Part shown: piece after piece, positions 40,745-49,387 of the stretch
Layout: every line of letters begins with the position of its first letter
Numbering within the stretch: the stretch's first letter is position 1
Assembly: GCA_001873365.1 (NCBI GenBank)
Contig: MNYZ01000028.1
Location: 1 to 49,387 of the forward strand
Direction of reading: 5' to 3'
From: Oscillatoriales cyanobacterium CG2_30_40_61
GTDB lineage: Bacteria; Cyanobacteriota; Cyanobacteriia; Cyanobacteriales; Microcoleaceae
Length of the DNA: 49,387 bases
Position numbers and translations under genes: made by a program
Notes under the pieces: model-generated
Databases searched by the model: none
The model's input: the letters and a program-made list of their open reading frames with translations, nothing else
Told to the model about the DNA's origin: nothing

Positions 40745-41530
40745 TTAATTCCCCGGGGGAAACTTTCCCTCCCTAACTTCGGTACAAAACTCCTGCACAG
40801 CCTGGGTAATAGTTTGTTGTAAATTAGTGTAGGTTTTGGCAAAGGGGGGTTGCCATGCCGATAAGCCCAAAATATCAGAGGTCACTAAAACCTGGCCATC
40901 GCAGTTCCCCCCCGCCCCGATCCCAATGGTCGGAATCCCTAATTTTTTTGTGATATTTTGGGCTAAATCCGAGGGAATATGTTCTAAGACCACACTGAAA
41001 GCCCCAGCTTGCTCTAAGGCGATCGCTTCTGCCATAATTCTTTCCGCCTGATCCGATGTTTTTCCCTGTTTACGATACCCACCAAATTGATGCACCGATT
41101 GTGGCGTTAGTCCCACATGGCCCATCACCGGAATTCCGACTTGGACTAACTGACCCACGGTATCGGCCATCGCCGGATATCCACCCTCAAGTTTTACTCC
41201 TTGAGCACCGGTTTCTTTGAGAATTCGTCCGGCGGAATGAATCGCTTGTTGGGGACTTTCTTGATAGGTTAAAAAGGGTAAATCAACCACTAATAAAGCC
41301 TGTTTTACCCCCCGTCGCACTGCTTTGGCATGATGAATAATTTCATCTAAAGTTAGGGGTAAAGTGGTATCGTAGCCTAACCCGACCATGGCTAGAGAAT
41401 CCCCGACTAAAATAATATCAATTCCGGCTTGATCGATCAATTGAGCGATCGCATATTCATAAGCTGTTAATACCGTAATTCGTCGCCCTTGCTGTTTCCA
41501 TTGAATTAATTCTTGGGTTGTAACTGGCAT
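40745..41530 (-). CDS. panB: 3-methyl-2-oxobutanoate hydroxymethyltransferase
   Basis: A 261-residue enzyme of pantothenate biosynthesis (ketoisovalerate plus methylene-tetrahydrofolate to ketopantoate). Seen: [41 protein letters not shown] (GDS), [25 protein letters not shown] and [21 protein letters not shown]. The length is typical. It lies 20 bp from the convergent gamma-carbonic anhydrase gene. Confidence 0.95.
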   Translation of the reverse strand: MPVTTQELIQWKQQGRRITVLTAYEYAIAQLIDQAGIDIILVGDSLAMVGLGYDTTLPLTLDEIIHHAKAVRRGVKQALLVVDLPFLTYQESPQQAIHSAGRILKETGAQGVKLEGGYPAMADTVGQLVQVGIPVMGHVGLTPQSVHQFGGYRKQGKTSDQAERIMAEAIALEQAGAFSVVLEHIPSDLAQNITKKLGIPTIGIGAGGNCDGQVLVTSDILGLSAWQPPFAKTYTNLQQTITQAVQEFCTEVREGKFPPGN

Positions 41531-41745
41531 TTACTAATTTTAGATAATTTGATCAATCGATTGAATAGTTTACAGTTTTAGTTTACAATTTAAGAAGATT
41601 TGATATTTTTATATTCAACTGGTGCTAATCGCCCCACATCTTCCGCTCGATAACATCTGTGCTAATCTCAATAATCAGTTGTTAGAGGGACAAATGATCA
41701 TCCCCCTAATGGCGGTGGAAAAAAGCGCGTCTCACCGAAATACCC

Positions 41746-43572
41746 ATGAAAATTTTGTTAGTCGAAGACGACCCACTCACCAGCACGACCTTATCGGAAA
41801 TTTTACTCGCCCATCAATACACCGTAAATACCGTCACCGATGGACTAACAACCTTAGAAATGGCCGAAACCTTTATCTATGATTTAATCCTATTAGATAT
41901 TGGTATTCCTAAACTAGACGGAATCAGTGTTTGTAAGCAGTTACGGAGTAAGGGATATCAAAATCCTATTTTACTCTTAACAGCTAGGGATAGTAGTACC
42001 GACCGGGTGATGGGATTGGATGCAGGAGCGGATGATTACGTCGTTAAACCCTTTGATATTAACGAATTAATGGCAAGAGTCCGGGCTTTATTACGCCGAG
42101 GAAAATCCGTTTCTACGGCGGTCATGACCTGGGAAAATCTCAGTTTTGATCCGATTAATAACGAGGTAAAATCTGGAGAAAGATTAATACATCTAACCTC
42201 AAAAGAATATTGTTTACTTGAATTATTTTTACTCAATCCTAAGCGAATTTTTAGCCGGAGGGCGATTTTAGATCGCCTCTGGGATTTCGCCGAATCTCCT
42301 GGGGAAGAAACCGTTAGTACCCATATTAAATGTTTGCGACAAAAACTCAAAGCCGCTGGCAGTGCCGACCCGATTGAAACCGTACATGGTTTGGGCTATC
42401 GTTTGCGATCGCCGGTTAACCCATCTCCCTCCGATTCTACCGAGTCCCAGGCTATAACCAACCCTAGCAACTCTCGACAAGAAATTACCCAGATTACCTC
42501 TAGGATTTGGGAGAATTTTAAGGATAGGGTGAAAGTCCAAATAGAGACTTTAGAACAGGTCGCCCCAGCCTTACTCCAAAGCAAACTCACCGCCGAACTT
42601 CAGCAACAAGCTAGAAACGAAGCCCATAAATTGGCCGGATCTCTGGGGATTTTTGGACTACGGGAAGGTTCACAAGTGGCCAGAGAACTGGAATATTTAC
42701 TCGAATCCCCCAAAATAGAAGTTAACCAAGCTCAGTTGATTTCGGATTTAGTCGTTAGTCTGAGTCTCGAAGCCAGTCGCGAAACCCTATTAACGCCCCT
42801 GTCTTCTGAACCTGTAGCCTATTCTCCCTTAATTCTAATTGTCGATGATGACTTAATGTTAGCCGAAAGAATTAGGATAGAAGCGATCGCCTGGGGATTA
42901 AGAATTGAAATGGCGACGGATCTCCCGGTTGCTCGCAAAATGATTGCCCAAAACCCACCTAATATTATTCTACTGGATTTAACCTTTCCCGGTGTCCCCA
43001 CCGAAGATGGTTTTATCCTATTAAAAGAACTCAGCCATAGGATTCCTCAAATTCCCGTAATTACTCTAACTGGAAGGCAAAGTTTAAGCGATCGCGTCAC
43101 CGTCGCCCGTTTGGGAGTTAAGCGGTTTTTACACAAGCCTTTACCTGCTTATGAAATCCTGAAAGCGATCACCGAGGTACTATCCCAGTCTCGGTCAGTC
43201 CAAGGAAATCGAGTTTTAATTGTCGATAATGATCCTGAGCTTTTGACCCATATTTCTAACTTATTAGAAGCCGAGGGTTTAAATGTCACTACCCTACAAA
43301 ACTCAGAACAATTTTGGGATGTGTTACTTGATTGTCGTCCCGATCTGTTAATTTTGGATTGGGAAATCTCTGGTTTTACAGGCTTAGATATCTGTCAAGC
43401 GGTGCGAACTGATCAAAGATGGTGTCACCTCCCGATCATCTTTTTTTCTGTTCATACCGAGGAAGCCTCTATTATGCAAGCCTTTTCCGTGGGCGCTTCA
43501 GATTACCTGAGCAAAACAATAGCACCGGAAACCTTAATTACTCAAGTGTTGCGCCGTCTGCAACCTGTCTGA
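41746..43572 (+). CDS. Multidomain response regulator: REC, winged helix, Hpt, REC, REC
   Basis: A 608-residue protein. REC1 (residues 1-115, phospho-acceptor D51 in [11 protein letters not shown], then [12 protein letters not shown]) is followed by an OmpR/PhoB winged helix (130-225, [11 protein letters not shown]), an Hpt domain with H294 in [14 protein letters not shown]2 (about 365-480, D411) and REC3 (about 487-608, D538). It combines DNA binding with a phosphotransfer module, so it may integrate several kinases. No kinase gene is adjacent. The start ATG 41746 follows a 200-bp leader, and no strong Shine-Dalgarno is seen. Confidence 0.88.
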   Translation: MKILLVEDDPLTSTTLSEILLAHQYTVNTVTDGLTTLEMAETFIYDLILLDIGIPKLDGISVCKQLRSKGYQNPILLLTARDSSTDRVMGLDAGADDYVVKPFDINELMARVRALLRRGKSVSTAVMTWENLSFDPINNEVKSGERLIHLTSKEYCLLELFLLNPKRIFSRRAILDRLWDFAESPGEETVSTHIKCLRQKLKAAGSADPIETVHGLGYRLRSPVNPSPSDSTESQAITNPSNSRQEITQITSRIWENFKDRVKVQIETLEQVAPALLQSKLTAELQQQARNEAHKLAGSLGIFGLREGSQVARELEYLLESPKIEVNQAQLISDLVVSLSLEASRETLLTPLSSEPVAYSPLILIVDDDLMLAERIRIEAIAWGLRIEMATDLPVARKMIAQNPPNIILLDLTFPGVPTEDGFILLKELSHRIPQIPVITLTGRQSLSDRVTVARLGVKRFLHKPLPAYEILKAITEVLSQSRSVQGNRVLIVDNDPELLTHISNLLEAEGLNVTTLQNSEQFWDVLLDCRPDLLILDWEISGFTGLDICQAVRTDQRWCHLPIIFFSVHTEEASIMQAFSVGASDYLSKTIAPETLITQVLRRLQPV

Positions 43573-43575
43573 TGG

Positions 43576-43642
43576 GGAATTACGAATTACGAATTACGAA
43601 TTACGAATTACGAATTACGAATTACGAATTACGAATTACGAA
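43576..43642. repeat. AATTACG heptamer array
   Basis: About nine tandem copies of AATTACG (written GAATTAC in frame) begin directly after the response-regulator stop. Copies are almost identical, suggesting recent expansion. Confidence 0.9.
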
Positions 43643-43662
43643 TGGGTAATAGCAAAAGTTTA

Positions 43663-43853
43663 CTCCCCCTGCTCCCCCTGCTCCCGGTGCTCCCGGTGCT
43701 CCCCCTGCTCCCGGTGCTCCCCCTGCTCCCGGTGCTCCCCCTGCTCCCGGTGCTCCCCCTGCTCCCCCTGTTCCCTGTTCCCTGTTCCCTGTTCCCTGTT
43801 CCCTGTTCCCTGTTCCCTGTTCCCTATTCCCTGTTCCCTGTTCCCTGTTCCCT
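43663..43853. repeat. 9-mer (CTCCCGGTG/CTCCCCCTG) and heptamer (TTCCCTG) arrays
   Basis: Twelve or so 9-bp units of CTCCC(GGT/CCT)G from 43663 to about 43769, then about twelve TTCCCTG heptamers to 43853. The strand is pyrimidine-rich. Frames reading through it give only Leu-Pro repeats. Confidence 0.9.
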
Positions 43854-44130
43854 AACAGTCTTAGCAGTTGTCATCCCCTGTGTATCAAGATTAGATGCCA
43901 ATTTAATCTGAGAATCTTTGTTACTTAAGTTTACAATTGCGAGAGTGTTGATTGATCAAAGGATTAACTTTAATGGATTTCACTTGCAATTCATAGAGGG
44001 AATGTTTATTGTATATACAGAAGCAAAAAAGAGCTTCTCTGACAGATCAACAAACGATGTTCAAACGGTAAAATCTCTATTAAAGGAGGCCCGAAACACG
44101 TTTTCTTGAACGTCCAGGTTAAGTGAAATT

Positions 44131-44502
44131 AGGAGGTTAACTAAACTGTTTCATCTAACGTCTGTCATCCTCGGCGGTAACTCTTTCTTTAGTTGCTGAT
44201 ATTTCCTCTAGTGAACCAAATGGGAGCAATGTAGCTTCGTTATTAACAAGTATACAACTCCAGACTTACGGATTATAAATGAGGAAGTTTCTCAGTTTAG
44301 CTAGGAGGTTAGTTACTCTGTTTAAGGTCAATACAATCTGTCTTGTGGAATACGAACAACAGTACCCATCATTAATCCTTACACTTCCCCCAATCGTGGT
44401 CAAGGGAGCAATGCAACTAGGCATTCAACCTGAGTAGCAACTCTACATCATCCAAAACAGGAGAGGAAATCACTAGGGAAATAAAGTTTGGGTACTGTTG
44501 TT
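44131..44502. ncRNA. Candidate duplicated structured RNA
   Basis: Two related segments lie in tandem, offset by about 172-182 bp: TAGGAGGTTA..TA..CTGTTT at 44130 and 44302, and GGGAGCAATG(T/C)A..CT at 44222 and 44404. The second can be closed by a perfect 14-bp stem: AACAACAGTACCCA (44355-44368) with TGGGTACTGTTGTT (44489-44502). The first can form AACTAAA/TTTAGTT within its own body. No good coding frame covers it. It matches no RNA family that I recognise; strand is unclear. Confidence 0.4.
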
Positions 44503-44551
44503 TTGGGTAGGAACAATTTTGTCGCCACACTGCAATCAGAAGTTAAAATAA

Positions 44552-44598
44552 ATTACCCATAACCCATAACCCATAACCCATAACCCATAACCCATTAC
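44552..44598. repeat. CCCATAA heptamer array
   Basis: Six or so copies of CCCATAA. Same unit as the array before ktrB. Confidence 0.9.
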
Positions 44599-44656
44599 CG
44601 ACCCCAGGTTAAACCCAGAAGGCTTAACCTAGGGTGGGTTTGGGTTGACTGGATAT

Positions 44657-44773
44657 CTAGTCGATATTAAGTTGGTTTCCCCGACGATATTGTTGGTACG
44701 CCGCGAAAAATAACCCGGATAGGGTGACGACAATTAAACCCAGAACAATTCCCGATAATAATGGTTCTACCAC
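44657..44773 (-). CDS. petG: Cytochrome b6f subunit PetG
   Basis: A 38-residue single-helix subunit: [19 protein letters not shown] then [14 protein letters not shown] to the end, which is the PetG sequence pattern. The start is GTG at 44773 with AAGGAG eight bases upstream; there is no ATG. The helix spans residues 5-25 and the C-terminus is on the stroma side with basic residues. PetG is required for assembly and stability of the complex. It is divergent from cytM, with 160 bp between. Confidence 0.93.
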   Translation of the reverse strand: MVEPLLSGIVLGLIVVTLSGLFFAAYQQYRRGNQLNID

Positions 44774-44933
44774 TGGATAACTCCTTGGTGTTAATTTGAG
44801 CAATTAATCTTTAATCATACCCTTAACCGTTGACGCTTAACTGTTGGGAGCCCTTGCTCTTAACCAGACAACGCTATAAACTAGGTAAAATGTAAAGATT
44901 CTTGTAGATCAGTCTCAAATTATTATAAACACC

Positions 44934-45314
44934 TTGGATAACCAGCTTGCGATTGCAGAAATTGATGTCCTGATCAAACGAGCCGCCATCACCACCTTGG
45001 CGTTGATGGTTTTGATCCTGGGTTGGATTTTTGTCCTTCCTAAGCTACAGGTTTATGATCCTTATGTAGAGAGTGTTTTATCCCTCAAAGGTGATTTTGT
45101 CCGAGGGCAGAAAATTTTTCTTTATAACTGTGCTGGGTGTCATGCTTGGCAAACCGATAGTCAAGTGGGGCCGAGTCTTGAGGATATTTCCCAACGGAAA
45201 TCAGAAGTGGGCATTATTCAGCAAGTCACCGGTGGTAATACCCCACCCATGCCCAAATTTCAACCCAGTCCCCAGGAAATGGCCGACCTGTTGAATTATT
45301 TAGAAACCCTATAA
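44934..45314 (+). CDS. cytM: Cytochrome cM
   Basis: A 126-residue membrane-anchored c-type cytochrome. An N-terminal uncleaved helix (about residues 17-35, AITTLALMVLILGWIFVLP) precedes a class I domain with CAGCH (haem; about residues 72-76) and MPKF near residue 101 as the Met ligand; C-terminal LLNYLETL. The first start is TTG 44934; no ATG exists before the helix. Its neighbourhood to petG is a known cyanobacterial arrangement. It has been linked to respiration control under stress, but the role here is not tested. Confidence 0.88.
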   Translation: MDNQLAIAEIDVLIKRAAITTLALMVLILGWIFVLPKLQVYDPYVESVLSLKGDFVRGQKIFLYNCAGCHAWQTDSQVGPSLEDISQRKSEVGIIQQVTGGNTPPMPKFQPSPQEMADLLNYLETL

Positions 45315-45336
45315 CTCAAAAAAACCTAAAAAAGTC

Positions 45337-45366
45337 TTGATTAAAATTAGTAACTTTTGCTATAAT
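45337..45366 (+). promoter_or_regulatory. tRNA-Thr promoter
   Basis: TTGATT (-35) and TGC-TATAAT (extended -10) with 18 bp between, 11 bp before the tRNA 5' end. Confidence 0.75.
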
Positions 45367-45376
45367 CGGAAACGTT

Positions 45377-45448
45377 GCTGGTGTAGCTCAGTGGTAGAGC
45401 AGCTGATTTGTAATCAGCCGGTCGCAGGTTCAAATCCCGTCACCAGCT
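45377..45448 (+). tRNA. tRNA-Thr (anticodon TGT)
   Basis: A 72-nt cloverleaf: acceptor GCTGGTG/CACCAGC with discriminator T, D arm GCTC...GAGC, anticodon stem CTGAT with loop TTTGTAA (TGT), T arm GCAGGTTCAAATCCCG. No encoded CCA. It reads ACA codons. Its 3' half is duplicated 178 bp downstream. Confidence 0.95.
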
Positions 45449-45662
45449 TTAATTCTCGTAGTGAGGCGTTCACGCCTCTAAGCCTGATAATGCTAGGATT
45501 TTCACCTACAGTATCCTACTTCCCAAAGCAGGCTCGCTACTGCTTTCTATCCAGAATTTATCCATTTATATGTTAATATAATCAGGGTTTTAGGCTCTGT
45601 CGCAGGTTCAAATCCCGTCACCAGCTTTAATTCTCGTAGTGAGGCGTTCACGCCTCTAAGCC
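45421..45662. repeat. 64-bp direct repeat: tRNA-Thr 3' half plus hairpin
   Basis: Bases 45421-45484 are identical to 45599-45662. The unit holds the T arm and acceptor 3' strand of tRNA-Thr, TTTAATTCTCGTAGT and the hairpin GAGGCGTTCACGCCTC. The 114-bp spacer has no gene. A second perfect hairpin, AAGCCCGGTCGGGCTT (45658-45673), follows copy 2 and ends one base before the rsmE stop codon. Confidence 0.9.
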
Positions 45663-45674
45663 CGGTCGGGCTTA

Positions 45675-46412
45675 CTACTTTTCAATGATTCCGACAATTT
45701 GAGAGACTGCGACAATGGGGGCTGTAACGGCTCTTAGGATGCGTTTTCCCAGGGAAACGGGTTGAAATCTGATCGCGATCGCCTGTTTAATTTCCTCCTC
45801 CGTCCACCCCCCTTCTGGCCCCGTTGCTAGGATAATTTTATTGAGTCTTTTTTCTGCTTCTAGGGGGATTAATTCTTGGGTTAAAGAGGGATAATTTCCC
45901 CGACCTTCACAAATATATTGATAACAAGAATGATCGTTTTTTTCTAATCCTAATTGAAATGAAACCGGATCAAAAATATTAGGAATAATCAGACGTTCCG
46001 ATTGTTCGGTGGCTTCTCTAGCAATTTTTCGCCACCTTTCTACCTTTTGCGGACTGGGTTTTAATACTGTTCTTTGACTAATTACCGGGATAAATTGAGT
46101 TACGCCTAACTCCGTACAACAGCGCACAATTTCCTCAAATCCATCGGCTTTTGGTAGGGCAACTATTAATATAATTTCAATCGGTAATTCGGTTTGGATC
46201 GAGACTTTTTCAATTAATTTAGCCTGGGGAGAAGATGCGGGTAAATTCACTAATAATTCTGCAATCCACCATTGACTTTCGATAATAATAAAGCGATCGC
46301 CCGGTTTCAACCGTAACACCCGACCCAAATAATGCTGTTGTTCAGCCGTTAAAGATAGGTGTTCGTTTTGAAGTTGTTCCGGGGCGATCGCCAGGCGTTG
46401 AAGTTGAACCAT
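45675..46412 (-). CDS. rsmE: 16S rRNA (uracil-1498-N3)-methyltransferase RsmE
   Basis: A 245-residue SPOUT methyltransferase. The N-terminal PUA-like domain spans about residues 1-70 (HYLGRVLRLKPGDRFIII), then LIVALPKADGFEEIVRCCTELGV, RWRKIAREATEQSERL and LATGPEGGWTEEEI, SLGKRILRAVTA with the trefoil-knot SAM site. It methylates U1498 of the small-subunit rRNA. The length is normal. Confidence 0.93.
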   Translation of the reverse strand: MVQLQRLAIAPEQLQNEHLSLTAEQQHYLGRVLRLKPGDRFIIIESQWWIAELLVNLPASSPQAKLIEKVSIQTELPIEIILIVALPKADGFEEIVRCCTELGVTQFIPVISQRTVLKPSPQKVERWRKIAREATEQSERLIIPNIFDPVSFQLGLEKNDHSCYQYICEGRGNYPSLTQELIPLEAEKRLNKIILATGPEGGWTEEEIKQAIAIRFQPVSLGKRILRAVTAPIVAVSQIVGIIEK

Positions 46413-46475
46413 GAATAAAACCGATTAAATTCTTGGTTAGATACTCTAACCCAAAACCATCTCAGTTCAACCGGA

Positions 46476-48476
46476 CTATTCTACTTTCAGTTTTTCTAAA
46501 TATTCTTCAATCGCTTGGGTGGCTAACTCAACCACGGGTTTTCCCAAACGTTTAGATTCAGCTTTCAACTGATTATAAACAGAATCGCGCACACTGACCC
46601 GATGCCGAATTTTACTCGGATCAACCGGGATATCAGAATCAGAATCGATCATCTCTGGTAGGGTCTGGCTACCTGTAAAAACGGGTGCTTCTTGAGTTTC
46701 AATATTCATTAAGACAGTCGTTGAGTAAGAGGTCATAAACTGGCGAAGCTGGTCAAAGCCGACACGATCACAAAAATCGCCAAAACTCTCGCCAACTTTC
46801 CGATCCTGTTTAAAATAAACCAAAATCGGAGTCAGAAAAGTTTCAAGATCGTGAATCGATAAGCGATCAACAAAAGCTTGAGCTAATCGTGTCTGATTTG
46901 GAGAACCCCCTAGCCAAATCTGGTAGGTATCGGGGGCGCTCCCAACAAAGCCTAACTCCGCCATGTAGGGTCTGGCGCAACCATTGGGGCATCCGGTCAT
47001 CCGAATGACAAAATGCTCAGGTTGCAAACCCACATTGTCCAACAATACCCGAATCCGTCCCAATACACTAGGGATGACCCGTTCTGATTCTGCGATCGCT
47101 AATCCACAGGTTGGGAATGCCGGACAGGCCATAGCATAGCGTTCTAGGGGATCAATTTCGGTTTCAGTTTTGATTCCGTGTTCTTTGAGCAGGGTTTGAA
47201 TTTTGGGTTGAACTTCTGGGGAAATTTCATACAGAATCACATTTTGGTTTCCGGTGACTAACATCGGAATTTCAAACTGTTCTACAATTTGGCGTAAAAC
47301 CGTTTTTAGGCGGAAGTTTCCCTCATCTTTAATCCGACCATTTTCAATCGAAATACCTAGGAAAGATTGACCGTCCCCTTGTTGATGCCATCCTAAATAA
47401 TCTTGATATTTCCAAGGCGGTAAAGATTTAAACGGCTTAAAGGGTTTACCTAGATATTCTTCGGCTTTTTTACGGAATTTATCCACGCCCCAATCATTAA
47501 TTAAATATTTCATTCGGGCGTGACGTCGGTTACTGCGATCGCCATAATCCCGTTGAGTCGCAACAATGGCTTTTACCGCATCATAAATATCTGCTTTATC
47601 GACATAGCCAATTTCATCGGCGACCCGGGCAAAGGTTTCTTCCTTATTATGGGTTCGCCCTAAACCTCCCCCGGCTAAAATATTAAATCCTTCTAACTCT
47701 CCAGCAGTATTTGTAATTACCACTAAACCCAAATCTTGGGTATAGATATCAATAGAATTATCCCCCGGAACTGTGACCGCACATTTGAACTTCCGGGGCA
47801 GATAATAAGTGCCATAGATCGGTTCTTCGGAGTCGGTATAATTCGTGCCATTAGTATTCCGAATGCGGGCAGCTTTTACCTCGGGATGTTCTTCGGCGGT
47901 AATCACTTTTTCCCCATCTAACCAAATTTCATAATAGGCTCCGGTTTGGGGAGTTAATAGATCGGCAATATTATTAGCATAAGTCCGGGCATATTCATAA
48001 TCAGCCCGATTTTTATAGGGTGCTGGCGGCGCCATCACATTGCGGTTAATATCTCCACAAGCTCCTAAAGTTGAACCCATACTATTAACAATAGAAGCCA
48101 AAACCGTTTTCAGATTTTTCTTTAAAATCCCGTGTAATTGGAAGCCTTGACGAGTGGTAGCCCGAATGGTATGGTTGCCATATTCATCGGATAACTGATC
48201 AATCGTTAAATACAATTGAGGTGGAATAAAACCCCCAGGACTGCGGGTTCGCAGCATCATTCCATAGTCTTTTTCCTGTCCTTTTACCCGGTTATCTCGG
48301 TTATCCTGTTGATAGGAACCATGAAATTTGAGAATTTGAATTGCATCTTCAGAGAAGTAGTTCAAATCATTTAAAAGTTCTGTGGCGAGGGGTTCTCGCA
48401 AGCTGTTGCTGCGTTCTTTGAGCCCTTCTACTTTTGAGGGTTTACTGACCTTGGGAGGTGTTGTGGATAAAGTCAT
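46476..48476 (-). CDS. sir: Ferredoxin-sulfite reductase with C-terminal RHH-like tail
   Basis: A 666-residue enzyme that reduces sulfite to sulfide with six electrons from ferredoxin. Seen: [46 protein letters not shown], then [17 protein letters not shown] and [19 protein letters not shown], whose four Cys bind the siroheme-linked [4Fe-4S]. Residues 1-600 fit the family length. The last 50 ([19 protein letters not shown]...[15 protein letters not shown]) look like a ribbon-helix-helix unit. The ATG at 48476 is the only good start. Confidence 0.93.
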   Translation of the reverse strand: MTLSTTPPKVSKPSKVEGLKERSNSLREPLATELLNDLNYFSEDAIQILKFHGSYQQDNRDNRVKGQEKDYGMMLRTRSPGGFIPPQLYLTIDQLSDEYGNHTIRATTRQGFQLHGILKKNLKTVLASIVNSMGSTLGACGDINRNVMAPPAPYKNRADYEYARTYANNIADLLTPQTGAYYEIWLDGEKVITAEEHPEVKAARIRNTNGTNYTDSEEPIYGTYYLPRKFKCAVTVPGDNSIDIYTQDLGLVVITNTAGELEGFNILAGGGLGRTHNKEETFARVADEIGYVDKADIYDAVKAIVATQRDYGDRSNRRHARMKYLINDWGVDKFRKKAEEYLGKPFKPFKSLPPWKYQDYLGWHQQGDGQSFLGISIENGRIKDEGNFRLKTVLRQIVEQFEIPMLVTGNQNVILYEISPEVQPKIQTLLKEHGIKTETEIDPLERYAMACPAFPTCGLAIAESERVIPSVLGRIRVLLDNVGLQPEHFVIRMTGCPNGCARPYMAELGFVGSAPDTYQIWLGGSPNQTRLAQAFVDRLSIHDLETFLTPILVYFKQDRKVGESFGDFCDRVGFDQLRQFMTSYSTTVLMNIETQEAPVFTGSQTLPEMIDSDSDIPVDPSKIRHRVSVRDSVYNQLKAESKRLGKPVVELATQAIEEYLEKLKVE

Positions 48477-48692
48477 GTGCGTGGGATACCTATTTCAATA
48501 AAAAACTCTACGAGTTAGGCGTTTTAGTTGTAGCTAACCCGCCTGTTAAACTCGATTTTTTTCTAACCCCTGTAATTCGGTCGGAATTATCGGTATTGAA
48601 TTTAATTTTAACATGGGACTAACCACAAATCATACCACTCACCCAATAGAACTTAGAGATATAATTTATATTATCGGTAATTCTGAAAACCT

Positions 48693-49387
48693 ATGACTCA
48701 AGCTTTACCCAAACTCGTAAACTTCGAGGAATTTGTGGAGTGGCTGCCAGAAAATTCGGCGGTACGCTACGAACTGCATAATCGAGATATTGTTGAGATG
48801 GCGCAACCAGTAGGCGAACATGAGGAACAGGACTTACGCACCCAACCAAAGAAACCGGGTTTTTTTACGAAAATACTTCGTTGTGACCCGCATATTCTCT
48901 AAAAAACCCGGTTTCTGGGGCGACCTGCGTAAGTCATAAGGAAGTTATCAGTTTTCTTAGCATCGAAATTCCTGTTCAAATAGATCGTCTGGGATTACCC
49001 TATGGTATCCCCCGCCAAGTCATAGTTAGACCTCCTGAAAAAGATTGTGGTTATTTTCCTGATATCTTGGTGCTCGATCGCACAAATCTGGCGAAGGAAA
49101 CATTATGGCAAAAACAATCTACCCTCAGTTTAGGTGGATCAATTCCTTTGTTAATTGAGGTTGTATCAACCAATTGGCGAGATGATTACTATTTGAAATA
49201 TGCCGATTATGAGGAAATGGGTATCCCAGAATATTGGATTATCGATTATGCTGGTTTGGGCGGACGCAATTTTATTGGAAATCCCAAACAACCGACAATT
49301 TCTATCTGTAACCTGGTTGACGGTGAATATCAAATCGTCAAATTTCGAGAGAATGATCGCATTGTGTCGCCAACTTTTCCAGATTTG
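48693..49387 (+). pseudogene. Uma2-family (DUF820) nuclease gene broken by a miniature element
   Basis: From ATG 48693 the frame encodes a Uma2 start (MTQALPKLVNFEEFVEWLPEN, YELHNRDIVEMAQPVGEHEE), is interrupted by 111 bp of foreign sequence and stops at 48902. Past the element the frame resumes with VISFLSIEIPVQIDRL, CGYFPDILVLDR, LLIEVVSTNWRDDYYLKYADYEEMGIPEYWIID, which includes the PD-(D/E)xK-like acid residues (D and E-V), and runs past the window edge. Removing the element and one copy of the 5-bp duplication restores HEEVISF. So it is a recent knock-out. Confidence 0.88.
48828..48938. mobile_element. Miniature inverted-repeat element, copy C (within the Uma2 gene)
   Basis: A 111-bp non-coding element whose ends carry GACTTACGCA and TGCGTAAGTC inverted repeats and whose inner arms carry AAACCGGG and CCCGGTTT. 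AGGAA is present on both sides (48823-48827 and 48939-48943), a plausible target-site duplication. It is the reverse complement of copies at 22999 and 23702. Confidence 0.85.

Noticed and set aside
43642-43911. An 89-codon frame of LPLLPVLP repeats
   Set aside because: It only translates the CTCCC 9-mer and TTCCCTG arrays; the composition reflects the DNA repeat, not a protein.
43918-44109. A 63-codon frame in the gap before petG
   Set aside because: It starts with TTG, has no ribosome site or recognisable feature, and lies beside repeats; I cannot support it as a gene.
16391-44598. CRISPR array (short repeats at several places)
   Set aside because: The arrays have 7- or 9-bp units with no spacers; they are STRR tandem repeats. 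No cas gene is present.

Overview
The window looks like chromosomal DNA of a filamentous cyanobacterium, most likely Planktothrix or another Oscillatoriales (inference). The evidence is the petC-petA operon, petG beside cytochrome cM, CP12, KtrBA and SigG-type proteins, the frequent HIP1 octamer GCGATCGC, and many heptameric short tandem repeats (CCCATAA, TTCCCTG, AATTACG, TTAACTG) between genes. Coding density is moderate, and many intergenic spaces hold small palindromic or miniature elements built around AGAAACCCGGTTTCT.

Region 1 (1-8900) is accessory. It carries hicBA, a GNAT acetyltransferase coupled to a 56-residue ORF (toxin-antitoxin-like, between two copies of one repeat), and the most interesting locus of the window: a minus-strand operon running from 7285 down to 1834. 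This operon has two tandem 58-residue precursor peptides, a radical SAM/SPASM maturase of the FxsB/GrrM type, a HEXXH protein, a protein with a candidate HxD...H iron site, an unknown protein and a membrane-anchored pentapeptide-repeat protein. The precursors share a leader and end in W-x-D F-S-S H-T-T-N, with an aromatic residue every third position, as expected for three-residue cyclophane RiPPs. A duplication that includes the 5' end of the maturase gene produced the second precursor. A STAND NTPase is transcribed divergently.

Region 2 (9.2-27.8 kb) is mostly core cyanobacterial: a SigG-type sigma factor with its membrane anti-sigma factor, a tRNA-Arg, conserved cyanobacterial proteins of unknown role, a tocopherol-type methyltransferase, KtrB-KtrA potassium uptake, two ABC1/UbiB kinases, a DegT aminotransferase, and a decayed toxin-antitoxin pair at 23.9-24.3 kb.

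Region 3 (27.8-41.5 kb) is metabolic and photosynthetic: an alpha/beta hydrolase-fold protein without the usual nucleophile, petC-petA, DUF3177, CP12, a FIST plus CheC-like pair, two metallophosphatases, an L,D-transpeptidase, KDPG aldolase, a polysaccharide deacetylase, gamma-carbonic anhydrase and panB.

Region 4 (41.7 kb to the end) has a five-domain response regulator (REC, winged helix, Hpt, REC, REC), a 1-kb repeat-rich stretch with a candidate duplicated structured RNA, petG and cytM, tRNA-Thr whose 3' half and downstream hairpin are duplicated, rsmE, ferredoxin-sulfite reductase with a ribbon-helix-helix-like tail, and a Uma2 nuclease gene broken by a 111-bp miniature element flanked by a 5-bp target duplication. 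No CRISPR array, rRNA or complete insertion sequence was seen.
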